A stretch of 64,000 nucleotides of DNA from Carettochelys insculpta (taxonomy: Eukaryota > Chordata > Testudines > Carettochelyidae). Positions 11,422 to 22,587 of the stretch are shown piece by piece (within the stretch, counting starts at the first letter, position 1; every line of letters begins with the position of its first letter). The DNA lies in assembly GCF_033958435.1 (NCBI RefSeq), contig NC_134137.1:238436501-238500500 (forward strand). The letters are read 5' to 3'. The notes under the pieces are model-generated. The model was not told the DNA's origin. It saw only the letters and a program-made list of their open reading frames with translations, and did no database searches. The position numbers and the translations under genes are program-made.

Positions 11422-11781
11422 ATGTGCCAGCAATGCCCCACTGCAATTTACATTGGCCAAACTGGACAATCTCTACATAAAAGAATAAATGGACATAAAT
11501 CAGACATCAGGAACGGCAACGTACAGAAGCCCTTGGGGGAACACTTCAATCTCCTTGGACATGCAGTAGCAGATTTAAGGGTGACAGTCCTGAAACAAAG
11601 ACATTTCAAAAATCAGAGAGAGAAAATCTCTGAGCTGCAATTTATTTGCAAATTTGACTCCGTTAACCAAGGATTAAACAGCAACTGGGAGTGGCTCGCA
11701 GCTTACAAAGACAGCTTCTCTGCTTTGGGTGTTGATAACTCCCCAGTAGATGCTGACAATGGCTCACATCACCCTGTCTGA
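11422..11781 (+). pseudogene. Penelope GIY-YIG endonuclease domain
   Basis: The domain would nick target DNA to prime reverse transcription. The open frame contains CPTAIYIGQTGQSLHKRING and HKSDIRNGN, with the diagnostic I-Y-I-G and the arginine-rich helix, followed by EHFNLLGHAVADLRV (conserved His region) and a C-terminal SELQFICKFDSVNQGLNSNWEW. It covers 119 codons without a stop, but the RT upstream is in other frames. The second copy at 27829-28425 encodes an almost parallel protein, which confirms the family. Confidence 0.82.
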
Positions 11782-12055
11782 TCTGACTTCTTTTTTCCTC
11801 TTTTGATATCTACTATTGATAATGGGCCATTTCCACCTTGCTGAATAGACCTTGTCAGCGTTGGCCCTTCCTTTTAGTGGGACCCCACTCTTTAAATACC
11901 CCTTTGAAACCACCCCCTCCCACTCATGCATCTGATGAAGTGGGTCTTTGGCCACAAAAGCTTATGCTCCAAAATATCTGTTAGTCTATAAGGTGCCACA
12001 AGACTTCTTGTTGTTCTCGAAGTACAGACTAACACGGCTGCCTCTGTGATACCTA

Positions 12056-12838
12056 TCTTCACTTGAGTATTGCATTGGGACATGGGTGTGGGACAAGTGT
12101 CTGGCCACCTATGTGAGACAGTGCTGTTCATGCCCAGAGATGAAAGCTTGGCCACCTGGAGTATTTTACAGCAAAAATGTAGGTGCCTACAGGAGCTTTG
12201 TCATCTATGCGCTTACATTGTTTTGAAGGTGATGTTGCAGCAGGCTGTATAAATTGTGGGCAATAGTAAGATGTGTCATTGTAGGAGCAGAAGGTGCATG
12301 GAATGCTACGTCTTGTGATACCTACGATAGAAAAGTAATTCTTCCTTTCACGGTCAAAGTACTGCATCTACCTCCAAATAGCATCCTCGTGTCTTGCAGA
12401 TGTTTGCCTGACAGAATATGCAGTTTGATAGTTCCCAGGAACTTCCTGCTGCTAGAAGAATGTAGGATGACATATAGCAAAAGGACATCAAATTGGGAAG
12501 TAGACACAGGTTCTGCTTTTACTCTTTTGCTTCTGTTAATCTAATCTTTTCCGAACTGTGCCTCATTTAGAAGTGTAAATAGCATTTGGGTGATAATAAG
12601 CTAAGCAAAATCAGAGGGCATTTTTTCACAGCAGATAGAGTTAGTCTAGGCCACCTTATCATGGGTGAAATTAGCTTCTGCAAAACCACTTCTGTCACAT
12701 CTATGTGGTAAGGGCAGGCACTCGCCCCGCCCCCGTTTCCAGAATACCAGAGACTCTAGCACTTTCAGAAGAGAAGCAGACTTACCCTTCCCAGTATGGC
12801 CCCTTGTATGTGCCATGTGTGAGGTCCTGCCTTTCAGG
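12056..12838. other. Unassigned stretch
   Basis: I see no recognisable gene or repeat. A 96-codon open frame at 12254-12544 has no domain signature and is probably chance. Confidence 0.4.
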
Positions 12839-12960
12839 TAGGGTGGGCAGATAGCAAGTGTGAAAAATCAGGGCGGGGCTGAGGGAATACGTGCCTTTAT
12901 AAGACAAAGTCCTGAATAGTTGGACTGTCCCTGTACAATTGGGACATCTGGCCACACTAC
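12839..12960. mobile_element. Small MITE with TAGGGTG termini
   Basis: A 122-bp unit starts TAGGGTGGGCAGATAGCAAG and ends GGGACATCTGGCCACACTA. The inverse of the end reads TAGTGTGGCCAGATGTCCC, giving imperfect inverted termini. Short elements of this pattern are common in turtle and crocodilian DNA (recollection, not checked). It is non-coding. Confidence 0.5.
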
Positions 12961-13851
12961 ACAGGGGGGATGCCATTTACAAGAATCTTCTGTATTGTGC
13001 TTCCCTTGCAGGTGTGACCTCATTTGCATGGGTCCTGTGAAGGCACCAGGTGGCACCATTTTCAAGAGTGTTCTGCCCTGACAGCCTGATCTTCCATGCA
13101 ATGTGTATGAAGACAACAACAGCAGAGGTGGAGTGATGTGTTGCTCAGAATGGAGTCCCCCGTCCAGTACAGGACAAAACCACATCAGATTTTGTCCCAG
13201 ACTGAAGGGTGGACAAACTAGCCAAAATGATGACTGTCTGGTTTATAACTGGACAAGTGGAGTCCCTACACGTGGCTGTATCCACTGTGCTGCTGTACTA
13301 GCTCATGAGTGGAATGTGTTTCTCAGGGCCGTGTCTAGCTAATTTTGTGTTTGAGGCAAGAATATAAAATTGTGCCCCCTCATATATTCATAGTAGTGAT
13401 TTCGTAGAAAAAGGGGTAGTTCCCCAGTAGAGCCCTTGAATGCCTGATCAAGGTTATGAGCAAAGCTCTCAATTCCTGCTCTGAGACTCTCCGTTAATAA
13501 TCTATTCCCCTATCTTTACATAATTTGTCAAGGTCTTTTGTGTCAAGACACCCCCTGCCCCCGTGACTGTGATTCACTCATGAATTATCTTTGACCCCTA
13601 AAGCTCTCAATATGAAATTGAAACTTGTAACCATGCTGGGGTTATGATCTATGAGCCCAATTGACTGGTGTCACCTGGATCCTGCCCAGACTATGCCAAT
13701 GGTCGAGCAGTCTGGAGTGGCTCACTGCTCCTGGCACACAGATACCCCAGCCTGGCTGGAGCTTCTGTAATTAGATGGCATGCCCCACATAATAGCCGGG
13801 TTGGTACAATCTGAAAAGAATCAAGGACCGTTAGCAATTTGTTTGCTAATT
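12961..13851. other. Unassigned stretch, possible MITE debris
   Basis: No gene is visible. Around 13200-13260 a segment with GGTGGACAAACTAGCC and ACTGTCTGGTTTATAAC resembles MITE debris, but I could not define ends. Confidence 0.3.
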
Positions 13852-13895
13852 GCTGACACCAGTGTTTCCCAAAGTGTCTTCTAAAAAAATACTGG

Positions 13896-14085
13896 TCCCC
13901 GCCTGGAGCCCTGGGGAAGTGGCCGCCTCGGGTGCTCCCTGCCCCAGAGCCCTGGAGAAGTGGCAGCCATTGGCGCTCCTCCCTCGGAACCCCAGGGAAA
14001 TGGCAGCCACCAGCGCTCCCCCCCTCAGAGTCCTGGGGAAGCGGCAGTCCTGGGTGTTCCATGCTTGGAGCCGGGGAAGCGGCAG
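13896..14085 (+). repeat. Degenerate tandem repeat within the hAT left end
   Basis: Four imperfect units of about 43-45 bp, built around GAGCCCTGGGGAAGTGGC and GGCGCTCC, follow each other directly behind the hAT left terminus. They generate shadow open frames on both strands and carry no gene. Confidence 0.65.
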
Positions 14086-14297
14086 CCGCTCACCTGTATT
14101 CAAATTAGCACACGTGATCCTATTCATTTGGTACATTTCCTATTTTCCTGCATGCTGTGTGTGTGCTTTTGTGCAGCCGAGCATGTCATTGGTTTTTGTA
14201 TCATGTGTCACGGCAGTCTCAGTGTGTTTCAGCGCAGTGCAAAAATGTGTATCTCTGTTTAGGTTAACTGCTTCAGTTTTCTTCGTTTATTTTTATA

Positions 14298-15190
14298 AGA
14301 CCATAAGAACAGCCATACTGGGTCAGACTAGGGGCCCATCAAGCCCAGTATCCTGTCTTCCAACAATGGCCAATGCCAGGTGCCCCAGAGAGAATGAACA
14401 GAACAGGTAATCATCAAGTGATCAATTCCCTGTTGCCCATTTCCAGCCTCTTGCAAACAGAGGCTAGGGACACCGTCCTTGCCCATCCTGGCTAGTAGCC
14501 ATTGATGGACTTATCCCCCATGAATTTATCTAGTTCTTTTTTAAACTCTGCTATAGTCTTTGTCTTCACAACATTCTCCGGCAAGGAGTTCCACAGTTAA
14601 CTCTGTGTTGTGTGAAAAATATTTCCTATTATTTGTTTTAAACCTGCTGCCTATTAATTTCATTTGGTGACCCCTAGCTCTTGTGTTGAGAGAAGGAGTA
14701 AATAACAATTCCTTATCTATTTCTCCACACCAGTCATGATTTTATTTACCTCTAACATATCTCCTCTAAATCATCTTTTTTCCAAGGTAAAAAGTCCCAG
14801 TCTGATTAATTTCTCTTCATAAGGCAGATGTTCCATACCCCTAATAATTTTTGTTGCCCTTTTCTGAACCTTTTCCAATTCCAATATATCTTTTTTGAGA
14901 TGGAGTGACCACATCTGTACACAGTATTCCAGATGTGGACATACCATGGATTTATATAAATGTAATGTGACATTTTCAGTCCTATTATCTATTCCTTTCT
15001 TAATGATTCTCAACATTTTGTTAGCTTTTTTGACTGCCACTGCACACTGAGTGGATGTCTTCAGAGAACTATCCACAATAACTCCAAGATCTCTCTTGAG
15101 TGGTCACAGTGAAGTCAGACCCCATAATTTTATACGTATAGTTGGGATTATATTTTCCAAAGTGCATTAGTTTGCATTTATCAACATTTA
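14298..15190 (-). mobile_element. CR1 LINE, 5'-truncated, minus strand
   Basis: Read in reverse, the 3' end has TACTGGGCTTGATGGGCCCC and finishes TATGGTCTT, like the plus-strand CR1 ending at 45872. The frame 15076-14771 encodes the C-terminal part of ORF2 (LRIIKKGIDNRTENVTLHLY, then [18 protein letters not shown]). The 5' truncation falls at about 15190, in the segment matching KCKVMH of the intact copy. The same subfamily as 42861-45872 is likely. It lies within the hAT at 13860-21832. Confidence 0.85.
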
Positions 15191-15289
15191 TCAATTAAAT
15201 ACCCTTTCATTTTCATTTTCGATATGGATAAATAGCTGAAGAATGTGACTGGAAATATAATTAGCAAATGTTCGAATGATGTGCAGCCT

Positions 15290-15559
15290 AATCCAAATGA
15301 GAATAAGATAAAAACGTTTTGGACCTGTAAGTATTCCGACAAGTATTTTAAATTTGGCTTTATAAGTGGGTAGTGATAATCACTTGCCATTATGTATAAG
15401 CTGTCATGCAGAACTATCCAGTAAGTGCATGAAACCATCAAAACTGAAATGCCTTTTGGAATGCAAACATCCAGAATAGGCAAGTAAGCCAACAGATTTT
15501 TTCATAAATAAAAAAAAATGAATTACCTTCTACTAAATAAAGCATGAAAAATGCACTCT
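15290..15559 (+). pseudogene. hAT transposase, BED-finger N-terminal part
   Basis: KYSDKYFKFGFISG is followed, after a frame change, by HLPLCISCHAELSSKC and MKPSKLKCLLECKHPE. This is the BED-type zinc finger of ZBED-like hAT transposases (C-x2-C then K-x-H). It binds element ends. A stop after HPE and another just before the MITE make it inactive. The coding sense continues beyond MITE A1 at 16288 (NKNFVLASYELSKLIAKPG), giving a natural junction when one TCT is removed. Confidence 0.75.
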
Positions 15560-16284
15560 GGCTACGTCTACACGTGCAGCCAACATCGAAATAGCTTATT
15601 TCGATGTTGCGACATCGAAATAGTCTATTTCGATGAATGATGTCTACATGTCCTCCAGGGCCAGCAACGTCGATGTTCAACTTCGACGTTGCTCAGCCCA
15701 ACATCGAAATAGGCGCAGCGAGGGAACGTCTACACGTCAAAGTAGCACACATCGAAATAGGGATGCCAGGCACAGCTGCAGACAGGGTCACAGGGCGGAC
15801 TCAACAGCAAGCCGCTCCCTTAAAGGGCCCCTCCCAGACACAGTTGCACTAAACAACACAAGATACACAGAGCTGACAACTGGTTGCAGACCCTGTGCCT
15901 GCAGCATAGATTGCCAGCTGCCGCAGAAGCAGCCAGAAGCCCTGGGCTAAGGGCTGCTGCCCACGGTGACCATAGAGCCCCGCAGGGGCTGGAGAGAGAG
16001 CATCTCTCAACCCCCCAGCTGATGGCCGCCATGGAGGACCCAGCAATTTCGACGTTGCGGGATGCGGATCGTCTACACGGTCCCTACTTCGACGTTGAAC
16101 ATTGAACGTTGAACGTCGAAGTAGGGCGCTATTCCTATCTCCTCATGAGGTTAGCGACTTCGACATCTCGCCGCCTAACGTCGAAGTTAACTTCGAAATA
16201 GCGCCCAACGCGTGTAGACGCGACGGGCGCTATTTCGAAGTTGGTGCCGCTACTTTGAAGTAGCGTGCACGTGTAGACGCAGCT
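15560..16284 (-). mobile_element. Harbinger MITE A1 (725 bp)
   Basis: The ends are GGCTACGTCTACACGTGCAG and, inverted, AGCTGCGTCTACACGTGC. The 3-bp duplication TCT is present at 15557-15559 and 16285-16287. The interior matches MITEs A2, A3 and A4 in reverse orientation, including TTAAAGGGCCCCTCCCAGAC and the segment CAGCTGATGGCCGCCAT. It is non-autonomous. It splits the hAT transposase gene, so it is younger than that hAT. Confidence 0.88.
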
Positions 16285-16287
16285 TCT

Positions 16288-17049
16288 GTGTGCTGTTCAA
16301 ATAAAAACTTTGTGTTGGCTTCATATGAACTTTCAAAACTAATAGCCAAGCCAGGTTACCCACGTACTGTTGGTAAAAAGTTAATACTTCCTGCATTGCA
16401 TGTTATTACAACCCATGTTTCGGGACGAGAAGAAGAAATCATTTGGGTTCGCTGTCTTTATCCAACAAAACACTGAAATGTAGAATTGAAGATATGGCAA
16501 AAAATATTGAGGAAACCAGTACATCAAATACAGAATAGTCAGTTTTTTGCATTTCTTCCATTCAAGAAGATCTCTTAGTTTGTAAAGCACTTCCAGCAAG
16601 AACAATGGTTGACAACATTTTTAAGCTAATCAATGATTTTATTATTCAAAGCAATATTGACTGGAAAAAATGTGTTGGACTGAGCAGTGATGGGGCTCGA
16701 GCAACGGCAGGGTCTCACACTGGCCTCGTCCCGCAGATTCGAGCTGTTGGGCCAGACTGTGAATGGGTGCGTTGTAGTATTCACAGACAGGCACTAGCTG
16801 TGAAAACTATGCCAGCGCTTTTGAGTTCCACGCTTCACGAATTTGTGAAGTTTATAAATTATATAGAATCCCATCCTTTGAATTCCAGACTCTTTAGTGT
16901 TTAGGTTAAAGAATTCAGAACTGAAAACGAGCATCTCTTATTAAACTGTGAGGTTCAATGGCTATCGAAAAGAAACATTTTGAAATGACTCTTGGAAATG
17001 AAGGACGACGTTTTATTGTTCTTGGAGCAACACGCTCCAACAACAAAAT
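16288..17049 (+). pseudogene. hAT transposase, middle part
   Basis: The frames encode NKNFVLASYELSKLIAKPG (the conserved segment after the BED finger), then KCVGLSSDGARATAGSHTGL around 16670-16730, where SDGA carries a catalytic Asp of the hAT RNase H-like fold, and CSIHRQALAVKTMPALL and FVKFINYIESHPLNSRLF to 16904. A stop after FSV and a frame change near 16990 interrupt it. The sequence ends at the H2 insertion (LLFLEQHAPTTK) and resumes at 21049. Confidence 0.8.
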
Positions 17050-17479
17050 GGCCGAGTCTACGCTAGCCGTCTACTTTGAAGTAGCCAGCGCAATGTCAAA
17101 ATAGCGCGCAGCACCTCTATGCACACTGTGCGCTACTTCGACTTTGAAACTGACTTTAGGTAGCGAGACATCAAAATCGCTATTCCCATCAGAAGATTGG
17201 AATAACCCCTACGTCGAAGTTAAACATTGAAGTAGGGCACGTGTAGACGATCCGCGTCCCGCTACTTCGAAATAGCGGGGTCCTCTATGGTGGCTATCAG
17301 CTGAGGGGTTGAGACATGATATCCAGCTGATGTGGGGCTCTATGATCACCATGTGCAGCAGCCCTTAAAGCTCCACGCACCTGGATTTCCTGTGGCAGGA
17401 AGCTGAGAGCATGCAGGTAGCAGCACATGCATGTACAAGCCCTGCATGCCCTCCATGGACCCCTATCCGTCCATCCAGC

Positions 17480-18880
17480 GCCATGGCATTGAGCCAACCC
17501 ACTGAGCACCCCTAGGGCCCCCCCGGCAGCCAAATGGGGGGCCAAAAAGCGGCAGGACCCCTCCTGGACGGAGGCTGAGCTCTGAGACCTACTGGGGCCC
17601 TGGGGCAAAGAGGAGATGCTCCATGTGATAGGGAGCAAGTGGAGGAAGGCAGAAGCATTTGCCTGAGTGGCCAAGGGCCTGGCCACATGAGGTCACCTTG
17701 CCTGCACTCTGGATCACGTCCGGAACAAGGTGAAAGAGTTGTGGCAGAGTTACACCTGGTCCCGGGACTTGGCCAGCCGGTCTGGGGACGCCCCTGCCGC
17801 TTGCCCCTATTACAGGTAGCTCAGGGCCATCCTGAGCCCCCGGACATCTCCTCTCCACCCGACAACACTGGACACTGCAGCCAAGGAGTCCCAGCAGGCC
17901 TCAGAGCCGGTCTCCGGCCCAGAGGCCAGCCCAGCACCCCGGGGCCCACCCGAGGAGCTAGCCCTTGGGATGGCAGAAGAGGGGTCCAGCAGTGAGAGGG
18001 GGGAGGGCTCCTCACAGACCTCCCATCCCGGAGCATCAGCTGGGCATCCACCCACTGGGTTTCCCCGACCACAGCAATGGACAGTCAGATACGTACCCCA
18101 CAGGGCACACACCCCTGGGCCACAGGGTGGGGGCATCAGACACGACTGGGGGGCCCCACACACTTTAAGTGGACCCCAACCCACAACTGCCCAGCCACTG
18201 CATGGTCCCAGGATGGTGGCATGGCCATCAGTGCTTGTCAGCACCCACACCAATGAATAGCGCTGTGCCCTAACCCCGGGAGCAGGGGAACCATGCAGTG
18301 GGGCCACCAACAGGGACACCACACCCACGGATGGGGGACAGAGACCCAGCACCCAAGGGGGGGCCGGGGGGCAAGGTCCACAGGCCAGGGCACAGTACTA
18401 ACAGACTTCCCCTCCCTCTCTCCCGCTTTCTGCAGCCACACCATCTGAGGCCACAGGCAGCCAGGCACACTCTGTAGTCCCCAAGAGCCTGCCGGAGGTC
18501 AGGCACCGCCATCGCCTGAGTACACCGCTGAGGCCAGGACTGGCATACCACCGCTGGACCCAGGAGATGGCTCCCGTGTACCCCCAGCTCCTGGTGGCTC
18601 TCGGGCAGCAGGCGGAGGTGGCTGAGGAGAGGCTGCAGTTCGACCATGAGGAGTCCACCTGACACCAGGCAGCGTGGCAGGAATTCATGGGGGTGTTCTG
18701 GGACATAGACAGGTCGTTCCGAGAGGCTGTGGCCCAGCTCCCGCACCCCGCTGTCTCCCTGCTGCCCTCCCTGATGCTCCACCTGACGCCTCCCCACCTG
18801 CCGCCCTGCCTGCCAGCCTGTCTGCCACCCTGCCTGCTGCCCCCCTGCCAGCCCCCCAAGGCTGGAGCCCACTGGGGCTG
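17480..18880 (+). pseudogene. Harbinger H2 Myb/SANT-like protein gene, decayed
   Basis: Exon 1 reads KKRQDPSWTEAEL, stop, DLLGPWGKEEMLHVIGSKWR, KAEAFA, stop, VAKGLAT, stop, then HVRNKVKELWQSYTWSRDLA and CPYY. This is a trihelix/Myb-like domain aligning with H3. A Ser/Pro-rich acidic linker follows. The donor corresponding to CAG|GTACGT in H3 is mutated to CAGATACGT near 18086. Exon 2 starts after TTTCTGCAG near 18435 and ends with AERLQF-like and AWQEFMGVFWDIDRSFREAV helices and a Pro/Leu-rich repeat tail. At least four stops; not functional. Confidence 0.75.
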
Positions 18881-19389
18881 ACCGGCTGGTGGAGGCATCC
18901 CAGCCATACCTGCTGGTCCTCCTGGCTCCCAGCCTGCCGTTCCGGGGACCGTGGATGAGGGAGGGCCCACCACCTGAACCTGCTGGGGGTCACACCCTTC
19001 TACCCCAACGCCAGATTGATGGGCCAAAGGCCAAGCTGTCCACTGGCCCCCCCTTTTGTACATAGTCATCCCCCCATTTGTATATTAGTTCCAGTTTTTG
19101 TTGTGCACATACCACCAGGCAGTTTTATCAGTATTCAGTAATCCACGGTTTTATTTTTCAAGGAACCTGAGAGATGTGCTTGTTGGGGGGATAGTGTGTG
19201 GGTGGAAGGGGCAGTGTGTGGGAGGCCCACTGGGGATGGCCAGGGAAGTGCTCAGGGGTCACCCTGATCTAAATGGTCCTGCAAGGCCTCACGGACCCGT
19301 ACCCCCTCCTGGTGGGCCTGGCAACTGGGTGTGGCAGCTGGCTGGGGGAAGCCTGTGCCAGAGTCGACTGCCCACCCCTAGATGAAGGC

Positions 19390-20680
19390 CTCCCCCTTGT
19401 TCTCAACAATGTTGTGGAGTGTGCAGTACAAGCCCACAAGCTGGGGGATGTTCTGGACTCCAACGTCCAGGTGGGCAAGGAGGCACCACTACCAGTCCTT
19501 CAGGCAGCCAAAAGTCCTCTCCACCACCTGGAGGGCAGGGTTCAGGTGACTGTTGAACCATTCCTAGCTGGTGTTGAGGTGGCCAGCGTAAGGGCACATG
19601 AGCCAGGGCTGGAGGGGGTAGGTCACGTCTGCCAGGAGGCAGAAGGGCACAGTGGTGTCCCCCAGAAGGATCTCCCTTTGGGGGACTGTAGGTCCCCATG
19701 TCCAGCTGGCGGCATAGGCCCGAGATCTGGAAGATGTGGGTGTCATGTGTACAGTTGGACCAGCCCATGCACACATCCTGGAAGCGGCCCCAGCTGTCCA
19801 CCATGGCCTGCAGGACCACGGAATAGTAGCCCTTCTGGTTGATGTATCTTCCCCCACTGTGGTCAGGGGTGCAGATGGGGATGTGGGTCCCGTCTAGGGC
19901 CCCAAAGCTGTTTGGGAACCCCATGGCAGCAAATCTGGCAACAGCTGCATCCAGGTCCCTGACTCGGACAACCCTCTGGAGCAGCATGGCATTGAGTGCA
20001 CGGACCACCTGTGGGGAGGGGACACAAGCACCCATGAGGGTGTGCAGGGTGACCCAGGCCTCTCCTCCTAGGCCCCCCTCCTGAGCATCTCCCCAGCCCC
20101 ACACCTGGCACTCCTCCCTCCCCTACCCCACACCCGAGCCCCCTCCGTGGTCCCCCCACCCTCCCCAGTGGGTGCATGCCCAGGCCTCCTTACCTCCATG
20201 ACAACGGCCCCAACTGTGGCCTTTCCCACTCCAAACTGGTGTCCCACTGAGCGGTAGCTGTCCAGAGTGGCCAGCTTCCAGATGGCTATTGCGACCCTCT
20301 TCTCGATGGGGAGGGCGCGCCGCATCCGTGTGTCCTGTTGCCTCAGTGCAGGGGTGAGCCATTGGCAGAGCTCCAGGAAGGTCTGCCAGCGCATGCAGAA
20401 GTTCTGCAGTCACATGTCATTGTCCCACTCCCACATGACCAGCTGCTCCCACCACTCGGAGCTGGAGGGCTAGCTCCAGAGGCGGTGGAGCACCCGGCAG
20501 GGGAGGAACAGGAGAGCTCAATGGTCAAGGGCACCCCTGTCTGCCCCCGGGGAGGGCTCCCCTGCCAGGAGCTGCTGGGCAGCCTCCTGAGCAGCACCTA
20601 GCAGGGGGCTTGCTTCCTGGGTGACAACCTGGAGGGCTTCCAGCCGCTGCTGCTGCTGCTGTTGAGGGTCCATGGCTGCT
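19390..20680 (-). pseudogene. Harbinger H2 DDE transposase, decayed
   Basis: It starts with a glutamine-rich MDPQQQQQQ (near 20670). Two stops precede the exon-1 core LELCQWLTPALRQQDTRMRR, then IEKRVAIAIWKLATLDSYRS and VGKATVGAVVMEV. The intron occupies 20193-20009 (GT...AG, about 185 nt). Exon 2 has VVRALNAMLLQRVVRV, FGALDGTHIPI (first Asp), and HDTHIF (second Asp kept), then shifts frame after LDMGTYSPP. The Glu segment VVERTFG is in the shifted frame. The reading frame is longer than in H1 but not intact. Confidence 0.82.
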
Positions 20681-21048
20681 GTGTCTCAGTTTGTGAGAGT
20701 GTGGCTAGCACTCTGCAGACCTCATGCTATGCAGGCTGGGTGTGTCTGGGAGGGGCTCTTTAAAGGAGCAGCCTGCCATTGCCCTGGAAAGGCTAGTCCA
20801 GCATGCAGTCCTGTCCGCAGGCTTTCCTGGGCCCTTATTTTGAAGGAGAGCGCTTGTGTGTGTGGATGCTCTGCTTTTCCTTCCGGGGCAGCTCCTTTCG
20901 ACATTCCCCATCACTACTTCGATGCTGAACATCAACGGCACCAGCCCTGGAGGATGTGTGGACGATACATGGTGAAGTAGCCTATTTCAATGTCTTTACT
21001 TTGAAACAGCCTACTTCAACGTAGTGCCCTAGTGTAGACATAGCCAGT

Positions 21049-21480
21049 ATGTTATATTTAAATTTAAAGACAGGTTTCATGAATTTGATTGGTTAACAAT
21101 GGCGGCTTACTTATGTGACATATTTTATCTTTCAAATAAGTTGTCTGAATTCGCAAGGCACTAAAATTAATATTTTCAAAGTTCAGGAAAAAGTTTAAGC
21201 AACAGTTAAAAAACTTCATTTATGGGTACAACGAGTTCACATGAGAAACTTTAAATTTTTTTTTTTACTTTAACTGAATTACAAGAAAAATATGCTGAAA
21301 CTAATATCTCAGATGCAATTTCTGCAATAGTCAAAGAGCATCTCTTGTGGCTAACATCAAGCTTAATGAATATCTTCCTCCAACTGATGCCAGTAAAATG
21401 TGGATTAAGAACCCGTTTACTGTTGACATCGAAATGAAGAAATATTACAGTTGCTCCTGACTAAAATTTGCTGTGTGATG
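21049..21480 (+). pseudogene. hAT transposase, C-terminal middle part
   Basis: Coding sense resumes after H2 with FHEFDWLTMAAYLCDIFYLS and NKLSEFA. After frame changes there is LNEYLPPTDASKMWIKNPF and TVDIEMKKYY. The expected hATC dimerisation block (L-P-F-x-x-x-Y-L) that should follow is absent before the right terminus at 21832, so the copy lacked self-mobility even before the insertions, or lost the block later. Confidence 0.65.
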
Positions 21481-21840
21481 CAACACATCACCTTTCCCAT
21501 TAGTCCTCTTTTTAGTTATTTAAGAGCTATAAAGTGCACACAAAACAAGTGACCTATAGTCAACTCATTACATTGTAAATAAACAAACAACCATGACACC
21601 TGTTAAAATTCTACTTGTTAAAGTACAATTAAAGTAATAGCAATAAGTTAGGCATTACTTAAGTATTTTATATCAAGATTTATATTATTATGTACTATTA
21701 TTGTGAATAAAACATAAACAGTGAAACTGTATTCATTTTGCATTCTTTTTTTACATGAACTTATATTTTTGAGTGCAAAAAAAGGTCCTGAAAAAAATCA
21801 GGTCCCAACTATATAATGTTTGGGAACCCGTGGCTTACAC

Positions 21841-22587
21841 TATAATTTATCTGCTAATTGCTTACATTGTAACTGCCTTGCTTACATTATGGAACCAAGA
21901 ATTGCAGCATTTCAGAATGATAAAATTGGGTGATTCAGTTCTTTCAGCTCATCATTATCTACCAGAAGCTTGCAGTGTTTGTGATTTATTCTGTGATTAA
22001 GAAAAATATAATTACTTAACTATTTTTTTCCTCTGTGAAAAGTGACATTTTAGAAAAGTAATTACATTTCAGAAGTATAGCCATGTATTCAGTCAACTGA
22101 AAGAAAACCCCCTACCATCTGTGAATTTATGCTATCTGCTTGCGGGGGTCTTACTGTAAGTTCTTTAATTGAATCCCTATGTGTTTTAGTTGACTATTGC
22201 TTATCTTTGAGGATTTGGCATTCTGCTGGCTAGCTAATCTGCTCTTACTACTCTCCACCTTTTGAAGGACATAGCAATCCACTTTACTAACCTCCTAGAC
22301 ATCCACCATCTGCACCACCCATTTCCAAGTTTCCCCTTCCAAGTTCCCTTCTGCTTTTTTCTTCCAAGTTCTTCAGTTCAGGGACCTTGTCTTCTTGGGC
22401 TTCTTCATTAAAAAACAATGTATCCCTAGGGCACTAAAGAAATACAGACCTTATTGGACTCATATGAGTTCACTGTGATGCTAGGACAAAAATCTTGGGT
22501 CAGCGCTTTTATTTATGTACTGAGATCAATGAGTGGACTCTGCCAGAAATTGGCTCCCCATTAGGATACCTAGCAGCAGTCCATCTT
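21841..22587. other. Unassigned stretch
   Basis: AT-rich sequence between the hAT and the reverse CR1. I recognise no gene, tandem repeat or element ends. Confidence 0.4.

Larger units (their letters stand above)
10437..12055 (+). mobile_element. Penelope-like element copy 1
   Basis: Penelope-like elements encode a reverse transcriptase fused to a GIY-YIG endonuclease. RT fragments are at 10439-10800, with YIDDIFIIWTHGK in the palm. The GIY-YIG domain is at 11422-11781. The 3' tail (about 11920-12055) has the pattern seen in other copies here: CATCTGATGAAGTGGGTCTT, CTTATGCTCCAAAATATC, GTTAGTCTATAAGGTGCCA and CAGACTAACACGGCTGCC. The 5' RT part is missing and the frames are broken, so the copy is dead. 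The left neighbour is the SINE-like repeat. Confidence 0.85.
17050..21045 (+). mobile_element. PIF/Harbinger transposon H2 (about 4.0 kb)
   Basis: The left end is GGCCGAGTCTACGCTAGCC; the inverse of the right end is GGCTATGTCTACACTAGGGC. The flanks are AAT (17047-17049) and AGT (21046-21048), a 3-bp duplication with one mismatch. It carries a Myb/SANT-like gene on plus (17480-18880) and a transposase on minus (20680-19390), convergent, with the same arrangement and nearly the same length as H3 without its nested MITE. Subterminal TTCGAAGTAG/CTACTTCGAA repeats occur at both ends. It lies inside the hAT transposase gene. Confidence 0.9.
13860..21832 (+). mobile_element. hAT transposon broken by three later insertions
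   Basis: The left end CAGTGTTTCCCAAAGTG matches the inverse of the right end, CACGGGTTCCCAAACATT. An 8-bp duplication flanks it: GCTGACAC at 13852-13859 and GCTTACAC at 21833-21840, 7 of 8 identical. Transposase pieces at 15290-15559, 16288-17049 and 21049-21480 lie in one order and strand across the insertions. The insertions are a reverse CR1 (14298-15190), MITE A1 (15560-16284) and Harbinger H2 (17050-21045). Removing them leaves roughly 2.36 kb, a plausible hAT length. The C-terminal hATC dimerisation segment is not seen, so a deletion occurred there. Confidence 0.8.

Noticed and set aside
12254..12544. 96-codon open frame
   Set aside because: No domain, no repeat relatives, no splice context; length is within chance.
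18398..19069. 223-codon minus-strand frame in H2
   Set aside because: Low-complexity Gly/Arg/Gln antisense of the Myb exon 2 and its CTGCC repeats.
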